Assembly: GCA_958298945.1 (NCBI GenBank)
Contig: OY282606.1
Location: 45,707,920 to 45,771,919 of the forward strand
DNA: 64,000 nucleotides
DNA from: Atherix ibis
Taxonomy: Eukaryota; Arthropoda; Insecta; Diptera; Athericidae
Direction: 5' to 3'
The translations under genes were made by a program, and so were the position numbers. Positions within the stretch are counted from its first letter, which is position 1. Each line of letters opens with the position of its first letter. Below, one piece after another: positions 1-10,560 of the stretch. The notes beneath the pieces were generated by a model, which had not been told where the DNA came from, searched no databases, and was given only the letters and a program-made list of their open reading frames with translations.

Positions 1-1655
1 TATTTTTTCTTACTTTTTTATTTTTTTTATTATCAAAAACCACAAATTACAAATTCGAAAAAATTATATTTTTTCTGATTTTTTTTGGAAAGAATTCCTC
101 TTAAAAGTGGAGAGGGCGGCATGAATGAGTCAAGACCCATCATCAAGTGAACAAGGGAAAACAGCTGCTGCTACTACTGGAAAACTCGTTCCATTCCCGT
201 TTGACCAATATATGAGCAACTTGGAATGAAATGTGTTGTTAGCTCGTTTACATACTGCACACCCAACAGATTTCCGTTGGGGATCCAAAAGAAAGACCAC
301 AACTTGAAGAAACCAGTTTCTTGATACGACCAATCGTCAATTGTGACATCACACACCATCGTCAGTCAATTGGCTTAGCTCTTGTTTACCACAAACACTT
401 GTGCAATAGTCGATCGTTTTTTTAAATTTCATTTCATTTATTTTTTTAGGTTAATTCATGACATTACAGATCAATTCCAATTGGATTTTTAACTTCTTTG
501 TTGCCATCCAACATATTTCATCGTTCCCTTAAGCATTTTGGAAATAGCTTTTTAGATAATCGACAGTCTGTCTGTTTAGACAATGTTTAAGAACTAAAAC
601 TTGGGTTTTTTGAATTTTTTTTTTATTTATTGCTAAAAGTTAAATAAACGATTTTGACCAACAAATGACCCCAGAAAAATTCGAATAATGGCTAACAAAA
701 TAGTCAATTTTTAAAAGACTATAGACCTTAGATAATAAATCGTTAGTCATTCGTTGTTCGATAAAGTCTACACCTGAAGACTTTTTTATCCGTTGATCTT
801 CGACGACTTCGAAATGAGGTTATTGTGGTATTGTGCGCACTTCCATACAGCCTCAATAACCGTACAGCCTTATCGTGCGCGCCCATTTTCGATGTACCAT
901 TTTCAAATGTTTACCAACAAGTGTTCTCTATTGCCCTGGATACCATAGACTATACGAGTATACAGCGTGTCAGTGAATTTTTTCTATACTTTTGTTTGTT
1001 TTATTTTTCTTTTCACAAAAATTAACAATTTCCAGATATTATTATACTTTCCAAGTTGATCTTATTTACGTTGCCATTTTCGCTTGATTTTATATCGTGG
1101 ATCAATTCCACGCACTTATAGCCATAAAATTTCTACTGACAATAATATGATAAGTGATCATGTATTGAAGAATTATACAAAATAAAATAAAGTGGAATTT
1201 TTAGTAATTTTAATTTTTTTAAAAATGCACACAATTTGTTTAAAAAAAAAAAATTCAATTAAAATTATTTAAAAAAAAAAAATGTTTACAACAACAGCAG
1301 AAAAGGTGAACATTTCCATTTAAAAGGGAGAACGTGTCGATTATAATAAACAGTAAACTTACAAACGTCTGCTCTTCGTTAATAATGTTTTGATGATTCA
1401 CACACGATGACTACTTTTATTAAAAACAAAACAGAATATTTTCCTTTAGTTTTAATATTTTCTAAGAGATTTTTGCTTTTTTATTTTATTTCTACTTTGA
1501 TTAAGAAACACTTTGTAATTAATTTACAAACAATAGAAAGCTTACAATGCACACTACACTAATACACTAGAAGCTTCGAGAGATATGCATTTTTGTATAT
1601 ATTTATGCTAATATTTGAATACATTAAAAGCTTGAAACGGAATGACAAAAAAAAA
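1..1655. other. AT-rich unique DNA, no gene recognised
   Basis: This stretch holds A/T runs and short open frames without recognisable motifs. The frames on the minus strand near 130-360 and on the plus strand near 825-1025 are short and look like chance. I see no RNA gene, transposon end or splice-flanked exon here. Confidence 0.5.
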
Positions 1656-1659
1656 AAAA

Positions 1660-2260
1660 AGATGAACGCAGTCGACAATATGACGAATGACTGAGACTTG
1701 GACGTTGACTGCAACGGTAGCGGTTAGCTACTGAAATGGCAGTTTTCGCTTTAACCGCGGTAAAAGATGGCGCGCGTGTATGCGTTTACTTTTCGAAATG
1801 GGCGCTCACACTTCGAGGATTTTGACTTGACACGAGCTCAGAAGCTTACAAACTGAGCGTTCCGACTTGGTTACGAATGATTTTTGGCCCCAATTCGATG
1901 GGACTGGGTTGGTGGAAGTGGAATCAACTCGCCTTCAGATAGTGGAGAGTTATTTGGTTTCTTTGAAGAGGTTTGGATAATGAAGTGAGTGTGTAATGGC
2001 TGGGAGGGGAGGGTCTGAGCGGATAGTTTCTTTTGGTTATCGTTAATGTTTGACCAGTGGATCTCTCTAATGCCGAGACTCTAACAAGAACACCGCCGTC
2101 CGCGGCCTACAAATACGTCGAAATTTGGTATGTGAGTGCGAGTAATGACCGGCTTGTCGGAATAGTTAGTCAGTCAGTGACAGTCATTTTGAAGACTTTG
2201 GAACTTGTCGTGTGCCATTCACCAAAGTGATTGAAAAATGCTGTTTATCCAAAAAAAAAA
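1660..2260. promoter_or_regulatory. GC/CpG-richer island, possible promoter or 5' exon
   Basis: This block is clearly richer in G+C and CpG than its surroundings. It contains AAGATGGCG followed by CGCG (about 1764-1776), which resembles the YY1/Pho motif found near start sites of housekeeping genes. A run of TCAGTCAGT (about 2169-2178) resembles the arthropod initiator. A possible 5' splice site, TTG followed by GTATGTGAGT, lies near 2127-2139. No long open frame runs through it, so if it is transcribed it would be a non-coding first exon. The strand is undecided. The compositional contrast is seen directly; the promoter reading is inference, and an old GC-rich repeat could look the same. Confidence 0.25.
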
Positions 2261-3935
2261 ATGCTTTTGTGTTAAAATGAAAAAATAACAAAAAGTCGAA
2301 TTTTTTTATATTTTTTCTTTCTTATTTTCCCTTTCTATGTCTCACACCCATCCACCGCCCCCTTCCCCCACCCGCTGTAACTTATTTTATTTACGCACTC
2401 TTATTATTATTATCATTTTGTTAGATAAACCAACACAACCAATAAAACTAAAAATACACGAAAAATATTTAATGAAATTCTTAATTGAAAATTAAAAGAA
2501 AAAAAAATGATGAACGATTAATTAAAGAGTCCATGAACTGTTGTTCTGTTTTCATTTTTGATTATTGACCGCACTGTACAAATACACATAATCCAAGTGA
2601 AAATAATTTTCGTTAGAAGGAATTTTTCTTCAGATTGATTTGAGAAAAAAATCATAAATAATCATCTTATATTAAAGATTATTTTTTGCATTAAGCAACT
2701 AGATGCAGTTGTGCTTCAATATTTGTTCTGCTTCAAGATGTTCTGCTTCAATATTTATAAGTGGTGGGTTTTTTTTTCATAATATCAAATCACTTTAAAA
2801 AATATTTAAAATTCTATATTGGTAGAATGAGTTTATCTCCGTTCGATATATGGTTAAATCTCTTTGAAAAATACCAATTTTATACACAATAAAATCATAA
2901 TAAAAGTGTACGGTTTTCGCAATTGTATTCTATAAAAACTGTTTTTTTAGAATATCCTTTGTCAGATCGTTTAATTGCGCAATTGATCATGAATTTTATT
3001 GAAAAGAAAATAACCTGCCCTAATCAAGTAAAAATATTTGAAAGCTTGTTTTTTTTTTTATTTTTAACAATATTTTTTAATGTAAAATTTTTTTAATTAA
3101 TAACAATTTTCCCAAAAAAAATACTTTTCGAAAAATGTTGATTTTCTGAAATTAATTTTATTGATTCGAAAATTAAAAATAACACAAAATATTGAAATTT
3201 GAAAGCTTTAAAGCTGTATTAAATATAAAATTTCCCTTTGAAAGCTTTATTAACAATCTGACGAAGACATTTTCGAAAAAGTTTTCACAATCTTGAGCTT
3301 CTTTAGATTTCTTCGAATAAGTTCGATGTGAAGAAATTAAAAGCTTTTGAAAGTTTGAACTTCGTTAACATGTTTTATAAAAGTTCAAGTTGATATGTTT
3401 GGATAACTTTAAAGAAAAAAGCTTAACTGAAACATTTATTGGACTACTTACAAGGGCATGACACTAAAAAGATAACCCGTAAAATTTGAAATTTTCGAAA
3501 TTTAACCGTTAAATTGTGAAAGGAGACATTGATAGGAAAGTATACACATACAAGAAAATAGGTCACTGCAGCACTTACACTTCCAAAAACATTAATATCG
3601 TTAAAGCGTCGTTTTCGGTGTCTAACCTTTCATAAATTTAATACTAATTGCTTTGTCAAAATGTTTGAGTTTTAATAAAAATTATGAAAGAAGAAAATTA
3701 CTAGAAAAATTGGGTCCGAATAACGCATTTTAAAATTGCACTATTTATTGTATAGTGAATTATTTTGAAGAACACGTTACAGTGTTCAATAGACTTAGGT
3801 TGAGAGTATAGCTGAAAGTACAGAAACCTCCACCAGGTTATATACACAAGAATTTAATCTTTTGCAAACCGTTTTCTAGAGTATTTTTGGTAAATAATTG
3901 CATTTAAAATCGTTCAGGTAATATAGGAACTTCAG
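2261..3935. other. AT-rich unique DNA, no gene recognised
   Basis: There is a short C-rich patch near 2345-2375, then long A/T-rich sequence with T runs near 3050. No coding, RNA or repeat unit is recognised. Confidence 0.5.
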
Positions 3936-3939
3936 CCCA

Positions 3940-4440
3940 TAAATCATATGCGCTTCCGGCAATGTAACGAAAACATTTTAGAACTGCGGAGACCAGACCC
4001 TGATTTTTATACGAAATTTATTTTATTGTATGCGGCTTCGTTAAAAATCCAAATACTCTCTTCTGAGTCTGTGGAAAATCTAGAGTCAACTTACGAAGGA
4101 TCTTTTCAGCCTCGTAGAATTATTGTGTGGTTCGGTATTTAGACCGAAGGTGGTTTTGGTATGTATTTCTTTGAACACGCTGCTTTCTATGCTACTATGG
4201 TCATATATAAAGATGCCACAGATTTTTGCTCCATGTATTGGAATGATTGGGACGAACTACATGTGGTCTGAGCAGGATGGTGCCATGTCGAACGACTGCA
4301 TGCGTTTTAATAGAAATTCGGCTACTGATGTTTTTTTAAAACAAATTTACTATAAAAGTAGTCGCATCGAGTAGCCCCTTTACTGCCCAGATTTAAACGC
4401 TTCCGAATTTTTTCTATGAGGACCGGAAATCTTAGAGAAT
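3940..4440 (+). pseudogene. IS630/Tc1-like transposase relic
   Basis: Once a cut-and-paste DDE transposase of the insect IS630/Tc1-mariner superfamily (nuclear, acting on its own terminal repeats). Read across frames, the plus strand gives RRIIVWFGI, then GMYFFEH, then NYMWSEQDGA, then CPDLNASEFFL. These correspond to the family blocks around VWCG, YFFE, the catalytic NMWFQQDGA and the third-acidic-residue block PLDFFLWG. The order and spacing match the family and the related copy at 31.6-32.9 kb. The frame is broken by several stops and shifts, and the third D of PLDFF reads SEFF here. No terminal repeats were found, so the edges are approximate. It is too decayed to be active. Confidence 0.6.
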
Positions 4441-4557
4441 ATTATTTCAGAAATTTGCTACTATATCGGTTCAGCCATTTAGTCAATCCTCAAGTAACAA
4501 ATTTTGGACAAATTTTTCAAAACCGCTGTAGCGATCCCCAACTCTCTCATATACCAT

Positions 4558-4588
4558 AAATTCTCATATACTAAATATATGAGAATTT
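4558..4588. repeat. short perfect hairpin
   Basis: Arms of 13 bp (4558-4570 and 4576-4588) are perfect inverted repeats around the 5-base spacer CTAAA. In DNA this AT-rich, such a stem may be accidental. Confidence 0.6.
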
Positions 4589-5079
4589 TACTCTCTAAAT
4601 ACCATCTCCTTATTCTCTAAAGATGCTTGCCAATATCAGGTATAACCTGCGTTTTTGTAGTGTGTTCAAAAAAAAAGCAACAGCATAATTTTGAGCAGCG
4701 ATGTGTCATCAAAGTTTTTATTAACCTTGGTGGATTAAAGAGTTTCACGTAAGAAAAGTTACAACATTTTCTATCAGGAGCACATGTTTTTCTTTGGCAT
4801 AGACCATTTTTGGAAGGTCCACAAGCATTATAGGATCAATGTGGCTCAGATAAGCCTTAAACGTTAAAAACTGATAAAAATGTTTAATAAGTGGGGTTCT
4901 TGTGAGGTCAGGCAATCGATTAACATTGAAGCGGATGACCAATTCTTGAAAACAACGCCTCTATCACACGTACATCTTCATCTGCGAGTTTTTATTGGAA
5001 AATGGGATTTTTTTGAATTGTTATCGGAATTCAATTTATTTATTCCGAAAGATTTTTTTTGAATTGTTCTATTCAATTT
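4589..5079. other. unassigned stretch, possible decayed mariner interior
   Basis: A sequence near 4660, GTGTGTTCAAAAAAAAAGC, resembles the terminal repeats of family B mariners in this window, and a mariner C-terminus follows at 5.1 kb. The DNA between them does not translate into recognisable transposase, so I do not extend the element over it. The open frames on both strands near 4745-5062 have no motif I know. Confidence 0.3.
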
Positions 5080-5240
5080 ATTTATTCCGAAAGATCAAAA
5101 CATATTTGGTACTGCCGATAACATCGAAAACATCCAAAGGATAGTAATCTAGAAGTTGAAGATGATTCCATTTGAAGCCTTCCAATACTGCTACGAAGAA
5201 TGGAAAGACCATCTCCACCTGCCCATTAGAATAACTTTGA
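5080..5240 (+). pseudogene. mariner transposase C-terminal relic
   Basis: Translation gives FGTADNIENIQ, then KMIPFEAFQYCYEEWKDHLH. This corresponds to the C-terminal end of irritans-like mariner transposases (FGTV-D-IQ, then IP-EAFQ-CYEEWK-R). Only this end, about 50 residues, is legible, with one stop inside. The catalytic part is not recognisable upstream. It is probably the same broad family as the relic at 46.1-46.9 kb. Confidence 0.55.
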
Positions 5241-6130
5241 AGAATATTAATTGATATATAAAAATAAAATAAAATTGTTGCAAAAAAAACAGACCAAGAA
5301 ATTTGCTTCCATACCTCATAGTATTCTTATATGGTAATTTGTTCGGTACAGTTTTCAAAATATTATGAATTAAAAATTATTTATGTGAAATAAATTTTTT
5401 TTTTTTTTTTTTTTTGATAAGTTCTCAGATGACTACAGAAAATTTTTTGATAAATTCTCAGATTGTAAAAATAATACTAATTTGTTAATAAAATGAATAA
5501 AAAACTGGAGCTTATATGATTAATTACACAAAAAATCTACTAAATAGGAAATTTGAAAAAAATTACAATATTCCCCCCTTCCCACTACCACCGATAATTT
5601 TTATTGCAAAAACCAAAATTATATATTTTTTTAAATAATTTATTTTTATGAGAACTTATCCCACTTTTATTAGCTATTTATAATATTTTTTTTTATAATA
5701 AAATGAATTATTTGAAATTATTTTACTAAAAGACGTTATGTCCTTAAAAAATGAATTTAAGGATAGAAAAGCTTTTTTAGGTTAGTTTTGAAATAAAAGA
5801 AAAACTCTTTAAAAATATAAATTTAATAAAATTTGTTAATAAACAGACAGCTTCGAAAACGGAAAAAAATAAAAATGAAAAATTAACGTAACCAAAATAT
5901 TAATTCACTACAGATCGTGTTGTAAATTTTGTTTTTGATTTAGAAAAAAAACCAACTCCATTAGTAAACTTTTTGTTTTTAAAGATATTTTCTATTAAAA
6001 ACTTTTTGTTTCCGTCATGATATGTAATCATATCCGGTTTATATGCAAATATAAACTGACGATATGAAATTTTTTCATTTATTTTAAGACCTTAGAAATG
6101 TACAATGGGGGCAATGGGGTTATTTTTATT
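5241..6130. other. AT-rich unique DNA with long T run
   Basis: An uninterrupted T run lies around 5396-5416, with many A/T blocks around it. No gene or element is recognised. Confidence 0.5.
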
Positions 6131-6132
6131 AA

Positions 6133-6612
6133 ATGGAACGATGCCTTATGAAAAGAAAAAAACATTCTCACATAATTAAAGATGCCATTTTCATAAACAA
6201 TTTTAATGAAAATTTAATTTTCTTTTGCGAATATACCCACATGAGTGCTAGATTCTCTATATTAATTACGTGTAAGTCATTTTTATGTAATAATTGCTCC
6301 AAGGAAATATTTTTCTTAAACCTTCATCTACATAGATTCTTGTCTAAATGCATATTTGTGTACTTGTATGTTCACGTGATTTTCTTCACAATTGAATTTC
6401 TTGCAATTAAATCTGGTTCACAGCTTTTTATTCGAAATTGTTGCACCTTCAATATTATAATTTTTGCTGTTTTCTTTTTAAATTTACTAATAATGCCATT
6501 GTACAAGCACTTTAGACAAATTCAATGTCAACACTTTCAAAATAGTATACTTGCTTTAACTTTGGTGAGAACAGATTATATAGACTCTGAACGCGGGCGA
6601 GGAAAAATATAG
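6133..6612 (+). CDS. hypothetical 159-codon open frame, function unknown
   Basis: An uninterrupted frame starts at an ATG at 6133 and ends at a TAG just after a GRGKI end. I do not recognise the protein. It is rich in F, I, L, C and H, with a hydrophobic stretch near residues 75-120 (FVYLYVHVIFFTIEFLAIK, later IIIFAVFFLNLLIM). That could suggest membrane segments, but AT-rich DNA makes such composition by itself. No splice-flanked context, neighbouring exon or transposon motif supports it. By a rough estimate, a frame this long in DNA of about 72% AT is unusual but not impossible in 64 kb on two strands. It is most likely a chance ORF. Confidence 0.15.
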   Translation: MERCLMKRKKHSHIIKDAIFINNFNENLIFFCEYTHMSARFSILITCKSFLCNNCSKEIFFLNLHLHRFLSKCIFVYLYVHVIFFTIEFLAIKSGSQLFIRNCCTFNIIIFAVFFLNLLIMPLYKHFRQIQCQHFQNSILALTLVRTDYIDSERGRGKI

Positions 6613-6898
6613 AACAGAAAATTGTATAATAAATTTACGCAAAGCCACTGTGGCCTTATAAAAATAAACTGTAGCCATTGTGTGGCCATAGTTGCACCTA
6701 TTCTCAAAGTGATCAAAGTAAGCCAATTTTATTGTCCTACTCTATGTGAAATAATTTTTTTAAAATACTGAAGTCAATTGAACTTAGTCTAAAATACTGC
6801 TTTTTAAAATTGTTTGAAATAAGATGCACATTTTCAGAATAATTTCCGTTGTGAACTCTTAATCGAAAGTATTATGAATATTTAAGAAGGCAGTATTA
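6613..6898. other. AT-rich spacer before mariner A1
   Basis: No feature is recognised. The spacer ends in the TA (6899-6900) that forms the left half of the mariner target-site duplication. Confidence 0.5.
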
Positions 6899-6900
6899 TA

Positions 6901-8140
6901 CGAGGGTCGTTCAATAAGTCCTTAGAAAATCCGAAAAATTGCGCTCGTAGTGTTATCGACCATAGCGATCCATAGCGTAGGTCAATTTCTATCGTCGATT
7001 AAAGTTAACGACATTTATTTGTGCATAACAATGGAAAAAGCGAGTTTAGGGCTGTCATCAAACATCTCCATTTGAAAGGCTTAAGCCCGCAAGAAATCAA
7101 AGCCGAGTTGGATGCAGTTCATGGCACATCTGCACCTGTGTTTGCGACGGTTTACAATTGGGTGAATGAATTTAAACGTGGCCGTTCATCCACAAAAGAT
7201 GAACATCGTTCAGGACGCCCAATTGAGGTGTCTACTCCTGAAATCATCGACAAAATCCACGATCTGATTTTGAACGATCGGCGAATTAAAGTGCGCTAAT
7301 AAGTTGAGGCCACGGGCATATCACAAGGTACAGTCGCTTCAATTTTGCATGAAAAATTGTCTGTGAAAAAAATGTCGGCAAGATGGGTGCCGCGTTTGCT
7401 CTCAGAGGAGAATAAGCGCAATCGTGTAGTGGACTCTGAGGCCATGTTGGCACTCTTTCATCGCAATCCTGCCGAATTCCTTCGTCGATATGTCACTGTG
7501 GACGAAACCTGGATACACTACTACACTCCAGAAACGAAGAGACAGTCATCACAGTAGATTTTCAAGGGTGAACGGGCTCCGAAGAAGGCAAAAACTGTGC
7601 CATCGGCCGGCAAGGTGATGGCCACGGTCTTTTGGGATTCGCAGGGCATCATTTTTATCGACAACTTGGAAAAAGGAAAAACAATAATAGGAGCGTATAA
7701 CGCATCGTTATTGCAACGGTTGAGAGAGGAAATCAAAGAGAAACGCCCCCATCTGAAGAAGAAAAAAATCCTCTTGCATCAGGACAATACGCGTGTGCAC
7801 ACCTGCGCTGTTTCCATGGCCAAAATTGTGGAATTGAGAATGGAATTGTTGCAGCATCCCGCTTATTCACCAGATTTGGCACCGAGTGACTATTTTCTTT
7901 TCCCCAATCTGAAGAAATGGCTTGGCGGACGACGATTCACTTCCAACGAGGACGTCATTGCTCAAACGGATGAGTATTTTGCAGAACTTCCGAAATCCTA
8001 TTTTTTTGGACGGGATAAAAATTTTGGAAAAACGGTTGGAAAAGTGTATAGAGCTAAAAGGAGATTATGTTGAAAAATAATTTTTTTTTTTAAAACAGGT
8101 TTTTTCCATCTTTTTCTAAGGACTTATTGAACGACCCTCG
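6901..8140 (+). mobile_element. mariner element, family A, copy 1 (complete ends)
   Basis: A full-length mariner-type DNA transposon of about 1.24 kb. Its ends are inverted repeats of about 29 bp beginning CGAGGGTCGTTCAATAAGT. The left repeat (6901-6929) and right repeat (8112-8140) are identical by eye. It is flanked by TA on both sides (6899-6900 and 8141-8142), the expected mariner target duplication. It carries one transposase gene on the plus strand, now broken. It is very similar to copy 2 at 33141-34428, but its 5' untranslated part is shorter: copy 2 has extra sequence between the GCGCTCGTAGT block and the GGTCAATTTC block. Perfect ends could still be used if a related transposase were supplied from elsewhere. 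Confidence 0.95.
7031..8080 (+). pseudogene. mariner transposase (DD34D), family A copy 1, broken
   Basis: Transposase that would bind the terminal repeats and cut and join DNA at TA. It has an N-terminal helix-turn-helix region, then the mariner signature WVPRLL, then the three catalytic acids: TVDETW, HQDN and PDLAPSD, with 34 residues between the second and third. Compared with copy 2 it has four breaks. One base is missing in the A run just after the ATG, two stops in a row (TAA TAA) lie at 7297-7302, a TAG replaces Trp at 7555-7557, and one extra T in a T run near 8003 shifts the C-terminus. It cannot make a full protein. The original length would be about 349 residues, normal for mariner. 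Confidence 0.93.
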
Positions 8141-8555
8141 TAGATTAATTTAAAGAAAAAATAACTACAAACTAATTAGTGACCATTTTGTAGGGCCACC
8201 ACGATGAGGACAATTGGCGATATCATGTCCCCTGTGGGTTGGCATTGCCAGCTTCCCTTATGAAAATTTCGATAGTTAGTTGGAGTAAGTGATTAAATTT
8301 TGTGGATCAAAAAGGGGGCTTTACAAAGGAAGTTAAGTTAAAAATATGGGGAATGGTCAGTTGAACGCCACAGGAATGTCATCAAGGATTAAGTTGGCTA
8401 CCGTAGAGGTAAGTGCCTAGAATCTCAGAATGGCTTTACAATGTTTCACCAATGTGGAGAAAGAAATCTTTCAACGTTGATCAGATGTGCTTGTTTACGT
8501 ATGGCTTATGATATTAGATGGCATTTTGTTATCAGACAAGGCTAGTTTGTTATCA
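8141..8555. other. unassigned spacer, possibly LINE-derived
   Basis: Moderate GC and no stop-free frame. It lies next to an RNase H relic read on the minus strand and could be the downstream part of that LINE, but no motif is legible. Confidence 0.3.
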
Positions 8556-8559
8556 AGGA

Positions 8560-8740
8560 GCCTCCTCTACCAAACAATCAGTCAATTCAGAATGCCTACA
8601 TGACCGGGAAACCAATGCAACTCGACGTTTCTATTGTTTACACGATTTCGACCAATCACATTGAGTACCGGATCACTTAACTATCCACGAATTACTTCGA
8701 GAGCAGAATATACCTATCCTTCGTGTACCATCCATGACGC
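8560..8740 (-). pseudogene. LINE RNase H domain relic
   Basis: The minus strand reads NRNVELHWFPGHVGI, preceded by DPVLNVIGRNRVN. This matches the end of the RNase H domain in retroelement polyproteins, where W-PGH-GI carries the catalytic histidine and follows an N-RN-V block. The following ADELA helix is lost to stops. The upstream catalytic YTDGS motif is not visible. It is probably a fragment of an I/R1/Jockey-type LINE, like the better copy at 56.2-57.2 kb. Confidence 0.5.
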
Positions 8741-8799
8741 AGCCAAAAAATTCATCAATCCTTCCGTACAGTTATAATTTATAATTTTTATAGGGATTG

Positions 8800-9010
8800 A
8801 GTTAAGCTCAATTAACGCACCACCATTGCTGGCAGTTAACACTTAGTACTCAGTTACAAGCTGACTATTGGACCTGCTGGTGGCGAGGAATATCTAAGCA
8901 TCTACTGACAGTGCCCGAGATAATTGCAAGTTATTGCCAGTTACTTCCCACCTGCGATCCGGAGACCGTACCCGCGATACCACAATTCCTACGGTCACGC
9001 TACTACGTGT
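8800..9010 (-). repeat. dispersed repeat X, copy 1
   Basis: Shares blocks with 20.98-21.11 kb: TGGTGGCGAGGA, then a dinucleotide-rich gap, then GATAATT, then GCGATCCG followed by CGTACCCGCGATA. In the second locus the block lies next to R1-like reverse-transcriptase sequence. I therefore read it as diverged R1-like LINE sequence on the minus strand, but this copy has no recognisable protein motif. Confidence 0.5.
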
Positions 9011-9520
9011 TTGTTTGCACCGAAGTGTGGGATAAATTCCGCGACCAGTAGGTCATACTCCCATCTCCGAAGAGCCAAACAAAATTCGCTATTAAAGCAT
9101 TTAACCATCGGAACCATGTCCCCTTGTATACGAACTTGGAATAATATTTGGGGATCGATTCCCGAAAAAGTTCTGGAGCGCGACCATATTTGCTATGAAA
9201 AAAGGTGAATGAAGTCTCCATGCAGGCTTACGCCAAACACTTCTACGTTCATACATCCACCCCATCCCATAGGCAATAGTCGTTTATTGATCTCTGTTCC
9301 CCATCATTGCAACTAATTTTAGGCTTTTATAGTTCGCCCTTTATATACATGTATAGTTTTGTTTTTTACAAGAATTATTCACACATCCAACGCAATTATT
9401 TTGCCTGCACATGAAAAAATAACATATCAGAGTCGTTATCCATTCCAATTTACTATTGCCCCCTGTTAGCTAGATTGCCATCGTCCAGATGAAAAGTATT
9501 TTACTTAGCATCCTTCAGCA
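9011..9520. other. moderate-GC debris, unassigned
   Basis: Short open frames occur on both strands (about 8924-9208 plus, 9003-9221 minus) without known motifs. It lies between LINE fragments and has similar composition, so it is probably also retroelement-derived. Confidence 0.3.
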
Positions 9521-9529
9521 GGGGCGGAG

Positions 9530-10560
9530 GTATTAACCACAGCTACGTTACTGCCCATTGTCGGGCACACTGTGAGCTTGTACTCCGTTCATTGAGCTAC
9601 GATAAGAAATTTTGTAAATCCTAGGCGCCGATAAGCCAGCTCAGGTACGCGGGTTCGCCAAAACCCGAAAGTACAACCGGAATCGACCTTGATCTTTCAC
9701 CCGGTTGTAGCCAACCTGTGTGTCATTCACACACTCATTTACGCACCATTCTCGCTCTCCTCTCAAAAAGTGCCACGGCAAATCTATTGAGGCATTCATA
9801 TCTCTCTCTCACACCCAACACATCATCGTTCACCTCGATTTCACACTCAATGATAAGGTCTTTGGCACTCTCCTCCACTGCCCCGTGAGTAAATACCCAA
9901 GATACAGACCAAATTCAAATCCATACGCAGATGCAAAGCACACATCCTGAATGAATATGTGCGTCCATCTGCCATTCACATTCTCATCCCATCGACGTTG
10001 CCAAATTTCATACATTCACCAGTAAACGCCGCTGGCGTGGACTAAGATCCGGAACCTTTTCATTCATAACCGAACAACCCTTGCTTACTGGTGGCGCATA
10101 ATGTCAGCCCAAACACACGATGCATGCATTTCACACGAAACAAACACACTCTTGTATAGGACTTTCACCGCTCTGGATCGAAGTCCCCATTCTTTATGAA
10201 ATACTTGCACCAGTTTGCCAACAAACCAATCCTTCCGTACAATTCCACAATGCTAAGTGGTCTCAACAAACAATGATAGCACCCGGGATAACTGGTTTTC
10301 CTCACCTCCAGTCCTAAAACTGCACCCGCCATAGAAGTGTTAGCCACCACGTTTCAGCCAAAGGCATCTCATCTACTTAATCCGGCACAGTATTTTTAAC
10401 ACCATGAGGTATCGAATGCTCGTGATACCAGCTTTATTTAAAGAGCATTTGCTCGTTACTCCCACTCAAGAGTTACAGTAAGGAACCTTTTATATTCCTA
10501 GGCACTGCTAGGCCGGCGATGGACTGCGGGCTCACCAATACCCATACGCCACTTCTGTTA
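9530..10560 (-). pseudogene. R1/Jockey-type LINE ORF2 C-terminal relic
   Basis: The minus strand near 10015-9830 encodes EIWQRRWDENVNGRWTHIFI, then LGYLLTGQW. These match the end of R1-group ORF2 proteins, where a WQ-RWD----GRWT--LI block precedes Y-LTQ-LTGHG and a zinc-knuckle-like tail. After a frameshift, EESAKDLIIECE follows, resembling the DESAEHTLFEC tail. At 9594-9665 and 10490-10545 lie two copies of a block also found at 21230-21300 (AAATCCTAGGCGCCGATAAG and variants). The segment 10165-10350 (minus) encodes NTSMAGAVLGLEV and YPGCYHCLL, echoed at 20.98-21.11 and 50.7-50.8 kb. Many stops and shifts; duplicated blocks show internal rearrangement. Edges are approximate. Confidence 0.6.

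Noticed and set aside
4745..4942. Minus-strand frame containing LSHIDPIMLVDLPKMVYAKE as a transposase or receptor piece
   Set aside because: It looked protein-like, but I could not match it to any family and it lies between decayed mariner parts on the other strand.
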